Assembly (NCBI GenBank): GCA_902478765.1
Contig: CABSMN010000111.1
Coordinates: forward strand, 1 to 5,151
Reading direction: 5' to 3'
Length of the DNA stretch: 5,151 nt
Origin: an uncultured Collinsella sp.
GTDB lineage: Bacteria; Actinomycetota; Coriobacteriia; Coriobacteriales; Coriobacteriaceae
A program made the position numbers and the translations under genes. The notes beneath the pieces were generated by a model that saw only the letters and a list, made by a program, of their open reading frames with translations, had not been told where the DNA came from and made no database searches. Below are positions 1 to 5,151 of this stretch, piece after piece (positions within the stretch are counted from its first letter, which is position 1; the number at the start of each line of letters is the position of its first letter).

Positions 1-4
1 AGCT

Positions 5-37
5 TCGTCGGCAGCGTCAGATGTGTATAAGAGACAG
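5..37 (+). other. Nextera Read 1 transposase adapter (sequencing artefact)
   Basis: These 33 bases match the Illumina Nextera Read 1 adapter exactly as I know it, ending in the 19-base Tn5 mosaic end AGATGTGTATAAGAGACAG (19-37). The genome begins at base 38. Bases 1-4 (agct) precede the adapter and would be the last bases of an i5 index; they fit index S515 as I remember it, but four bases are weak evidence. The adapter supplies a false stop codon (17-19, minus strand) and six false codons (LSLIHI) to the rnr frame, and on the plus strand it creates a false start giving MYKRQ. Confidence 0.97.
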
Positions 38-1915
38 GTCCTCATAGTACTGGGCAATCTTGATCTTTTGCGTCGCATGGCTGGCGGCATCGGCCGCACG
101 CTCCGCATCGCTGCATGCGCGGCAGATCTGCGGCAGAATGCGCGGCAGCGACTCGCGCCCCTTGCCGATCAGCCGCGGCGTACGGACCAGGGCGTCCTTG
201 CCGCCGAGCTGTTCATAGGCCAACTGCAGTTTGAGCACGCGGTGCACCACCAGATCGGGGTAGCGACGGATGGGACTCGTAAAGTGACAGTAGCACGGCG
301 CGGCGAGCGCAAAGTGACCCTCGTTGCGCGGCTTGTACAGTGCGCGCTGCATGCTGCGCAGAAGCAGCGTGTTGACGAGCGGTGCGTTGGCCGTACCGGC
401 GGCAGCATCAACTGCAGCCTGTAGCTCATCGGGACTCCCCAGGGCGATACCGGCAGCACGGCGATCGTCGATGATGCCTAGCTGCGCCAGCGCAACGGCG
501 GCACCGTGCAGGCTATCGGGGCTCGGATCCTCATGCACGCGATAGCAGGCCTCGATATCACGGTCTGCCAGCCACTCTGCAACGCACTCGTTGGCGAGTA
601 GCATGGCTTCCTCGATAAGCGACGTGGCACACGAACGCTCGCGCGCCACAATCTGCACGGGCACTCCGTCCTCATCCAATAGAGCGCGAATCTCGGCCGT
701 GTCAAAATCGACTGAGCCGCGGGCACGACGAATACGACGGCGAAGTTCGGCGAGTTCGTTGGCGGCGACAAGGAAATCGCCGAGGTCGACGTTATAGCCG
801 CGAGCAGTTTCCTCGCACGCAAGACCGCGCTCAAGCGCCTCCTCGCGCGAGGCCTCAGCAGCCGCAACATCCTCAGCGGCGCCTTCCAGCACCGAATACT
901 CAACAGCGTCGGCACGCACCAGCAGCGCCTCGGCGCCGTCATAGTCCATACGCACACGCGAGCGAATCACGCTGGGGTACGGATCGTAATGCCGCACGCG
1001 ACCCTGCGCATCGAGCTCAATGTCAACGGTAAACGCAAGACGGTCCTCGTCAGGGCGAAGAGAGCATAGGTCACAGGACAGGCGTTCGGGCAGCATGGGA
1101 AGCACGCGATCGGCCAGATACACCGATGTCGTACGATGGCGAGCCTCAAGATCGATATGCCCGTCCCAAGCCACATAGTGAGAAACGTCAGCGATATGCA
1201 CACCCAGCTTGTAGCCACCCTCGGGCGTGCGCTCAAGCGAAATGGCATCGTCAAAGTCGCGCGCGTCGACCGGGTCGATCGTGATGACAAAGCGGTCGCG
1301 CAGATCGCGGCGGAGCGGGTCCTTAAGCGCCGCGGACACATCGAGCGAAAGCCCCTCGGCCTCGTCCAGCGCGGCCTCGGGATAGCTATCGGTATAGCCG
1401 TAACGCGCCATCACGTATTGAACGCCCAAATCGGGCGCGTCATCTCCGCCAATGCGGCGTTCGATCGTCACGGTGCCCGATTCCAGGCGCGTCGGGTAGG
1501 TCAAAATGCGCGCGACAACGGCATCACCCGGGTGGACGCCCAGACGATCCGCCGAGGTATCCTCGGGCAGAATGAAGAAGTCGGCCTTCAGGCGCGAATC
1601 GAGCGGCTCGATCACACCGAGCGGACCAGCGGTCTGGTACGTACCCACCACGCTTATGGCTGCGCGCTCAACCACGCCTTCGATCACGGCGCGCCGCTCA
1701 CCGTGCGGGCTGTTCTTAATGCTCACGGCAACGGTGTCGCCGTCCATGATCTCGCGCTTACCGCGGCCCATAACCTTGTAGTCGCCGCTCTCGGTTATGA
1801 CATAGGCGCCATGCTCATGGAGCTGCACGCGCCCGGTCAGGCTCGGACGGCGTTCGCTGCGCACCGGCCCACGCTTATTGCGAGCACCGCGCTTATGCTT
1901 GTTATTGCGCCCCAT
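38..1915 (-). CDS. rnr: Ribonuclease R (RNB-family 3'-5' exoribonuclease), C-terminus missing
   Basis: Processive 3'-5' hydrolytic exoribonuclease of the RNase II/R family. It degrades structured RNA and, in bacteria studied, assists tmRNA/SmpB quality control in the cytoplasm. The genomic part encodes 626 residues. A Lys/Arg-rich head (1-22) is followed by cold-shock-like OB domains (about 24-80 and 85-155) and the RNB catalytic domain (about 204-560). The RNB signature DPVDARDFDDA is at 214-224, with metal-binding Asp 214, 220, 222 and 223. IADVSHYV (241-248) and HFTSPIRRYPDL (544-555) are also family-conserved. The frame reaches YYED at base 38 and then enters adapter, so the S1 RNA-binding domain and basic tail are lost to the assembly, not to mutation. 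The ATG start is supported by AAGGAGG (1920-1926) four bases upstream. It lacks the N-terminal helix-turn-helix domain of the E. coli enzyme. An Ala/Glu-rich stretch (about 336-372) looks longer than usual. It follows the ftsEX terminator, so it is probably transcribed separately, though no clear promoter is visible. Confidence 0.96.
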
Positions 1916-1919
1916 GGCG

Positions 1920-1926
1920 CCTCCTT
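1920..1926 (-). promoter_or_regulatory. Shine-Dalgarno site of rnr
   Basis: Minus-strand AAGGAGG lies four bases before the rnr ATG. It is a full-strength consensus and fixes the start at 1915. Confidence 0.85.
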
Positions 1927-1992
1927 GCTATCGATGACGAACTCCAAAGAGTCTACCCAAATGATTCGCTTTCCTGCCGTCCCCTAGAGATC

Positions 1993-2026
1993 AAAAAACG
2001 GGCCGCCCCATAAGAGACGACCCGTT
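1993..2026 (-). terminator. Rho-independent terminator after ftsX
   Basis: Read on the minus strand, a stem forms between 2026-2014 and 2009-1997: 13 continuous pairs including three G-U wobbles, closed by a TTAT loop (2013-2010). It is followed by an unbroken run of six T (1998-1993), which overlaps the stem's last two pairs. It starts 25 bases after the ftsX stop and ends 77 bases before the rnr ATG, so it should separate the ftsEX transcript from rnr. There is no T-run on the plus-strand side, so it acts in one direction. Confidence 0.92.
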
Positions 2027-2050
2027 GGAAGGGATGAATTCCAGGCATGC

Positions 2051-2971
2051 CTACACGCGCAGGTAGCGGCGCATGGCTATGGCAGAACCAAAGAGACCGA
2101 TAATCACACCGACCAGAATCAGCGCAGCATAGGTCACCAGGTAGTACTGCATCGGCAGGGCAAACGACATCCAGCCGATGCTCTCCTGCAAACGCGGAAT
2201 CATCAGATTGCGCAGCAGCTCCAGAACGCCGATGGAAAGCAGCGAGCCCAAAATGGCCTGCAGTACGCCCTCGGTGATAAACGGGCCGCGAATGAAGCCG
2301 TTGCTGGCGCCGACCAGACGCATAATCGCAATCTCACGACGACGCGCCGTGATGGACAGGCGAATCGTGTTGTTGATGAAGATGAATGCGATAAAGGTCA
2401 AAAGGCCAACGAGCACCACGGCGGCGATGCGGATGTAGTTGGTCACCTGGAACAGGCGGCTCACTTCCTCTTGGCCGTACAGCACGCTCGCGTTGACGTC
2501 GCCGTCATCCGCGATCTTCTGGAAGTCGGCGTTCTTCTTGAGCTTCTGGGCCGTGCTCTCGACCTTGGACGGATCGTCCATCTCAATTGCAAACGAAGCC
2601 GGCAGCGGGTTCTGGCCATCGAGCGCGCTCATGGTGGCGTCGGCGTTGCCCGACATCTTGCTCGTATACTCGGCCAGCGCGTCGTCCTTGTCCTTGTACG
2701 TCACGGACTTGACGTTGCTCCACGTCTTGAGCTCAGCCTCAAAAGCCTGAACATCGGCCTGATCGGCGTCATCGCTAATAAAGGCGTTGATGACGACCTG
2801 ATCCTCGACGGTGCCGATCACGGAGTTCAGCATCGCGGAGCCCATGATGAACAGGCCGATGATAAACAGCGAAAGGAAGATCGTGATGACGGCGCCGAGC
2901 GAGGTAGTCCAGTTACGGAAGAAGTGACTGATTGCCTCTTTGAAGGAGTAGCCCACGTTAGTTGGTGCCAT
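2051..2971 (-). CDS. ftsX: Cell division protein FtsX, membrane subunit of FtsEX
   Basis: Integral membrane partner of the FtsE ATPase. In other bacteria FtsEX carries conformational signals across the membrane to switch on septal peptidoglycan hydrolases or their activators (EnvC in E. coli, CwlO in Bacillus, PcsB in Streptococcus, RipC in Mycobacterium). The 306-residue product has the family topology: TM1 (about 22-48), a large extracytoplasmic loop (about 52-172) that should contact the hydrolase, TM2 (179-203), TM3 (234-256) and TM4 (276-298). The cytoplasmic stretch after TM2 (NNTIRLSITARRREIAIMRL, 200-219) is the conserved FtsX/MacB-type region that couples to the ATPase. The length is normal for a Gram-positive FtsX. 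The ATG lies inside the ftsE 3' end, a 14-base overlap implying translational coupling. GGAGG (2983-2987) is 11 bases upstream, a rather long spacing consistent with coupling. No hydrolase partner is visible in the window. Confidence 0.96.
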   Translation of the reverse strand: MAPTNVGYSFKEAISHFFRNWTTSLGAVITIFLSLFIIGLFIMGSAMLNSVIGTVEDQVVINAFISDDADQADVQAFEAELKTWSNVKSVTYKDKDDALAEYTSKMSGNADATMSALDGQNPLPASFAIEMDDPSKVESTAQKLKKNADFQKIADDGDVNASVLYGQEEVSRLFQVTNYIRIAAVVLVGLLTFIAFIFINNTIRLSITARRREIAIMRLVGASNGFIRGPFITEGVLQAILGSLLSIGVLELLRNLMIPRLQESIGWMSFALPMQYYLVTYAALILVGVIIGLFGSAIAMRRYLRV

Positions 2972-4178
2972 AGTTGCCGTAACCTCCCCTCTCCTGGTCG
3001 CGGATAACGTGGCCGCCCTCGAGGGCGATCACGCGACGGTGCATGCTATCGACCATCTCGCGGTCGTGCGTGGCGACGATCACGGTGGTGCCGGTGCGGT
3101 TAATACGCTCGAGCAGCTTCATGATGCCCAGCGAGATCGCCGGGTCGAGGTTGCCCGTGGGCTCGTCGCAGATAAGCAGCGGCGGGCGGTTGACCATGGC
3201 GCGGGCAACGGCAACGCGCTGCTGCTCGCCACCGGAAAGCTGATCGGGCAGCGAGTCCATCTGATCGGCCAGGCCGACCAGACGCAGCACCTCGGGAACC
3301 TGGCTGCGAATGACACCCTTGGGCTTGCCGATGCACTGCAGGGCAAACGCCACGTTTTCGTAGGCGGATTTTTGAGGCAGAAGCTTAAAGTCCTGGAACA
3401 CGGCGCCAATCTGACGGCGCAGGAACGGAACCTTGCGGTTCTTGATCTTCATGAGGTCCTGACCGGCAACCAAGATGCGGCCGCTCGTCGGCTTGACGTC
3501 GCGGTTGAGCGTCGACAGCAGCGTGGTCTTACCCGAGCCGGAATGACCGACCAGGAAGACGAACTCGCCCGGATAGATCTCGATGTTGATGTCGTCGAGT
3601 GCAGGCTTGTTGGGCTGTGCCGGATAGATCTTGGTGACATGCTCCATAAGGATGACGGGCTCGACACCGGCCTGCTTGGCCATCTTCTTGCGGCTGGCTT
3701 GCGGATCGATGGGCGCAAACACCGACGTAAAATCGGGGTTGTTGAGCGCGTTATCGAGGCTTGCGACCTCGGCGGCCTGATCGCTCTCGACCACCGGGGC
3801 AGCAGGCTGCGTGGGATCGGGAATAGCGGCAAAGAGACCGGACTGCGCAGGCTGAGGAACCGGCGTCGCAGGGGCCATGGGGTCGGGAATGCCGGCCATG
3901 GTAGGCTGCGGCGTGGCGGCGCCAGCCTGAGGCTGCTCCACGCGAGCGGTCACGGCCTGAACGGGCTCAAAACCCGCCGTGCCGGAAAGCGCGACATCGC
4001 TGGTGGGATTGTAGGCAAAGGGATCGGATGCCGGCTGTGCCTGATCTGCCGGCTGAGCGGGGGCCTGAGCAACAGGCTGGCCCTCTGAATCCGGAGTGGC
4101 GAAACGACTGCCCTGGACGCCTGTCTGCGTCTTGGGGGCATCATCGCCCGCACCGGAGGTACGGAAGTGGTTACCCAC
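2958..4178 (-). CDS. ftsE: Cell division ATP-binding protein FtsE with long N-terminal extension
   Basis: ABC ATPase of the FtsEX division complex; its ATP cycle on the cytoplasmic face drives FtsX. The 406-residue product has a normal FtsE core from about 174 to the end: Walker A GHSGSGKTT (211-219), Q-loop Gln 262, signature LSGGEQQR (314-321), Walker B with DEPTGNLD (338-345, catalytic Glu 339) and H-loop His 371. All catalytic motifs are intact. A usual FtsE has about 220-230 residues; here about 172 residues precede the core. They are rich in Pro, Ala and Gln, lack a hydrophobic membrane segment and look disordered. The start is a GTG, chosen because AAGGAG sits five bases upstream and the frame is open and in phase throughout. 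The internal Met codons at 166 and 178 have no good ribosome site. The C-terminus ends in a short Gly/Tyr tail. The gene overlaps ftsX by 14 bases. Confidence 0.95.
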   Translation of the reverse strand: MGNHFRTSGAGDDAPKTQTGVQGSRFATPDSEGQPVAQAPAQPADQAQPASDPFAYNPTSDVALSGTAGFEPVQAVTARVEQPQAGAATPQPTMAGIPDPMAPATPVPQPAQSGLFAAIPDPTQPAAPVVESDQAAEVASLDNALNNPDFTSVFAPIDPQASRKKMAKQAGVEPVILMEHVTKIYPAQPNKPALDDINIEIYPGEFVFLVGHSGSGKTTLLSTLNRDVKPTSGRILVAGQDLMKIKNRKVPFLRRQIGAVFQDFKLLPQKSAYENVAFALQCIGKPKGVIRSQVPEVLRLVGLADQMDSLPDQLSGGEQQRVAVARAMVNRPPLLICDEPTGNLDPAISLGIMKLLERINRTGTTVIVATHDREMVDSMHRRVIALEGGHVIRDQERGGYGNYGTN

Positions 4179-4183
4179 TGGTG

Positions 4184-4189
4184 CTCCTT
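4184..4189 (-). promoter_or_regulatory. Shine-Dalgarno site deciding the GTG start of ftsE
   Basis: Minus-strand AAGGAG is followed by five bases (CACCA) and then GTG. It is the main evidence that translation begins at 4178 and that the long N-terminal extension is really made, rather than starting near the ABC core. Confidence 0.75.
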
Positions 4190-4223
4190 ATCGTCGTGCG
4201 TTTAAACTACATGAGCGCTTTGT

Positions 4224-4229
4224 ATTTTA
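4224..4229 (-). promoter_or_regulatory. Possible -10 element of the ftsE promoter
   Basis: Minus-strand TAAAAT matches the TATAAT consensus at five of six positions and lies 45 bases before the ftsE GTG, which would leave a leader of roughly 38 bases. No good -35 hexamer is visible at normal spacing; the nearest candidate, TTATGT, would need a 19-base spacer. Assignment rests on the -10 match and on position. Confidence 0.3.
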
Positions 4230-4248
4230 GCAGCATTAGCTTTGCTGC
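4230..4248. promoter_or_regulatory. Inverted repeat abutting the ftsE -10, possible operator
   Basis: GCAGCA (4230-4235) and TGCTGC (4243-4248) form a perfect 6-7-6 inverted repeat. It sits immediately upstream of the putative -10 element, inside the -35/-10 spacer. The position would suit a regulator-binding site, but a 6-bp arm can arise by chance and no regulator is known from this window. Confidence 0.2.
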
Positions 4249-4283
4249 ACATAAGAAGCATGGCGGGGTTTGGGTCTCACCGA

Positions 4284-4408
4284 CCGGGCGCAGGGTTACC
4301 TCCCAAATCGTCCTCGCGCATGGCCGGCATTTGTCCTGCTCCTGCGGAGCTGCGGACAAACGCCGGCCATGCGCTGCGGAAAGATTTGGGAGGTAACCCT
4401 GCGCCCGG
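4284..4408. repeat. 125-bp near-perfect palindrome (long hairpin or cruciform)
   Basis: The outer arms 4284-4309 and 4383-4408 are perfect inverted copies over 26 bp; the left arm begins CCGGGCGCAGGG. After a short unpaired stretch (4310-4315 against 4375-4382), the inner arms 4316-4336 and 4354-4374 pair over 21 positions with a single mismatch (4329/4361). The tip (4337-4353) contains a further 5-bp mini-stem, GCTCC/GGAGC, with a TGC loop. Neither end has a T-run, so it is not an ordinary terminator. No target-site duplication is visible at its borders. It lies between the transketolase terminator and the ftsE promoter region. It may be a dispersed intergenic palindromic repeat or a small non-autonomous mobile element; copy number cannot be seen from here. 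Confidence 0.9.
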
Positions 4409-4434
4409 CCTGCGGCTACTATGGGGCCGACGCA

Positions 4435-4465
4435 CCAACTTGAGATGCTGCGCATACAAAGTTGG
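4435..4465. repeat. Small two-part stem-loop
   Basis: CCAACTT (4435-4441) pairs with AAGTTGG (4459-4465). Inside them ATGC (4445-4448) pairs with GCAT (4452-4455) around a TGC loop, leaving a symmetric 3/3 internal loop. It begins 27 bases from the large palindrome and shares the TGC loop sequence. It has no T-run and its function is unknown. Confidence 0.55.
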
Positions 4466-4547
4466 AAGGGTCTGAATTGCACTTTGTTGGGATGGGCCCG
4501 TTTCCCCATGGGACCTTTGCTTGGCAGGACTCTAATTTAAATTCAAC

Positions 4548-4583
4548 AAAAACAGGGGCGCCCTCTTTGGGGATACCCCTGTT
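4548..4583 (-). terminator. Rho-independent terminator after transketolase
   Basis: On the minus strand AACAGGGG (4583-4576) pairs with CCCCTGTT (4558-4551), an 8-bp stem. The 17-base loop can form a small inner CCC/GGG helix. A run of five T follows (4552-4548), overlapping the stem's last two pairs. It starts 47 bases after the transketolase stop and points the right way for that gene. Confidence 0.85.
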
Positions 4584-4629
4584 CTGGCTTGGATGTGGTT
4601 GTTGAGACGATACTTTGCCTCGTCTTGCC

Positions 4630-5151
4630 TTATGCCAAGAACTCCTTGGTGGTCGCCACGATGTTGGCGGCGTCCAGGCCGTACTTGTGCAGGAGCTCGG
4701 CACCCGGGCCGGACTCGCCGAAGGTGTCGTTGACACCGATCTTCTTGAGCGGCGTCGGGCACTGCTCGCACAGGACGTCGGCAACGGCGCTGCCCAGGCC
4801 ACCGATCACAGAGTGCTCCTCGACGGTCACGACGTGGCCGGTCTTGGTGGCGCTCTTGACGATCAGGTCGGCATCGATGGGCTTGATGGTGTGCATGTTG
4901 ATGACCTCGGCATCGATGCCCTCGGCAGCAAGCTGCTCGGCGGCCTCGAGAGCCTCGCCGACCATCAGGCCGCAGGCGATGATGGTCACATCGGCGCCCT
5001 CGCGCATGACAATGCCCTTACCCAACTCGAACTTGTAGGTCTCGGGGTCGTTGATAACCGGCGAGGCCAGACGGGCAAAGCGCATGTACACGGGGCCGTC
5101 GCACTCGTAGGCGGCGCGCGTCACGGCGCGGGCCTCGACATCGTCGGCCGG
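4630..5151 (-). CDS. Transketolase, C-terminal subunit (5' end missing)
   Basis: Part of a thiamine-diphosphate enzyme that moves two-carbon ketol units between sugar phosphates in the non-oxidative pentose phosphate pathway, in the cytoplasm. The frame is open to the contig edge and gives 173 residues. Residues 1-27 (PADDVEARAV..., then GPVYMRFAR at 19-27) are the end of the pyrimidine-binding domain. The C-terminal transketolase domain follows: GKGIVMREGADVTIIACG (44-61), VINMHTIKPID (83-93), TVEEHSVIGGLG (109-120) and FGESGPG (144-150). These are typical of the split transketolase, where N- and C-terminal halves are separate genes and the C-terminal subunit has about 310 residues; so roughly the first 140 are off the contig. 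A one-piece transketolase cannot be fully excluded because the 5' part is missing. The GTG at 5124 is an internal valine codon, not the start. A 1-deoxyxylulose-5-phosphate synthase is a less likely reading. Confidence 0.92.
   Translation of the reverse strand, partial: PADDVEARAVTRAAYECDGPVYMRFARLASPVINDPETYKFELGKGIVMREGADVTIIACGLMVGEALEAAEQLAAEGIDAEVINMHTIKPIDADLIVKSATKTGHVVTVEEHSVIGGLGSAVADVLCEQCPTPLKKIGVNDTFGESGPGAELLHKYGLDAANIVATTKEFLA

Larger units (their letters stand above)
4179..4629. other. 451-base intergenic region, no protein gene supported
   Basis: This is the gap between the transketolase stop and the ftsE start. In minus-strand order it holds the transketolase terminator, an AT-rich stretch around 4531-4550, a small hairpin (4435-4465), a 125-bp palindrome (4284-4408) and the presumed ftsE promoter region (4179-4260). 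Open frames on both strands exist only because the palindrome reads nearly the same in both directions; they lack ribosome sites and recognisable domains. The part from about 4410 to 4540, outside the small hairpin, shows nothing I can name. Confidence 0.8.

Noticed and set aside
23..424. Plus-strand frame beginning MYKRQ
   Set aside because: Its start codon and first residues come from the sequencing adapter; the remainder is antisense to rnr.
1136..1987. 283-codon plus-strand open frame antisense to rnr
   Set aside because: It lies almost wholly within rnr, has no ribosome site or recognisable domain, and long antisense frames are expected opposite GC-rich genes. rnr has strong family motifs along its whole length.
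1927..1992. Promoter for rnr
   Set aside because: TAGACT, read on the minus strand, is the best -10-like hexamer, but it matches only four of six positions and has no -35 partner at proper spacing. A promoter is expected after the ftsX terminator but is not convincing by eye.
3009..4088. 359-codon plus-strand open frame antisense to ftsE
   Set aside because: It is a shadow of the high-GC ftsE coding frame. Its translation is rich in Leu, Arg, Gly, Asp and His with no motifs, whereas the minus strand carries every ABC ATPase motif.
4284..4408. Palindrome as a transcription terminator or CRISPR-type repeat
   Set aside because: There is no T-run at either end, transketolase already has its own terminator at 4548-4583, and there is only one unit with no regularly spaced repeats.
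4207..4509. Overlapping small open frames on both strands over the palindrome
   Set aside because: Both strands encode near-identical peptides (PGAGLPPKS ... LGGNPAPG) simply because the DNA is palindromic. There is no ribosome site or domain support.
4630..5124. Transketolase fragment starting at the GTG at 5124
   Set aside because: The frame continues upstream to the contig edge with transketolase-like residues (PADDVEARA), so this GTG is an internal codon of a truncated gene.

Overview
The window looks like one end of a metagenome-assembled contig from a high-GC Gram-positive bacterium. Protein style (split transketolase, FtsE with a Pro/Ala/Gln-rich N-terminal extension, alanine-rich RNase R) suggests an actinobacterial gut organism of the Coriobacteriia, Collinsella-like. 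That taxonomic call is from memory of protein style, not from a search. All real genes are on the minus strand, so the biological order runs from high to low coordinates.

Layout, in transcription order. (1) 5151-4630: the C-terminal part of a transketolase C-terminal subunit, cut by the contig end and closed by a rho-independent terminator (4583-4548). (2) 4629-4179: a 451-base intergenic region holding that terminator, a second hairpin (4465-4435), a long, nearly perfect palindrome (4408-4284) and a weak promoter-like region for ftsE. (3) 4178-2958: ftsE, a cell-division ABC ATPase with an unusual ~172-residue disordered-looking N-terminal extension. (4) 2971-2051: ftsX, its membrane partner, overlapping ftsE by 14 bases. 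(5) 2026-1993: a strong 13-bp-stem terminator ending the ftsEX operon. (6) 1915-38: rnr, ribonuclease R, which lacks its C-terminal S1 domain because the contig runs into a sequencing adapter.

Bases 5-37 are the Illumina Nextera Read 1 transposase adapter, not genome. The last six codons and the stop of the apparent rnr reading frame, and any plus-strand frame starting at base 23, are therefore artefacts.

Functionally, FtsE and FtsX form a divisome-linked complex that in other bacteria activates peptidoglycan hydrolases from the cytoplasm. RNase R degrades structured RNA and takes part in trans-translation quality control. Transketolase belongs to the pentose phosphate pathway. The three units appear to be separate transcription units. 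I see no complete new system here. The least explained items are the 125-bp palindrome and the FtsE extension.
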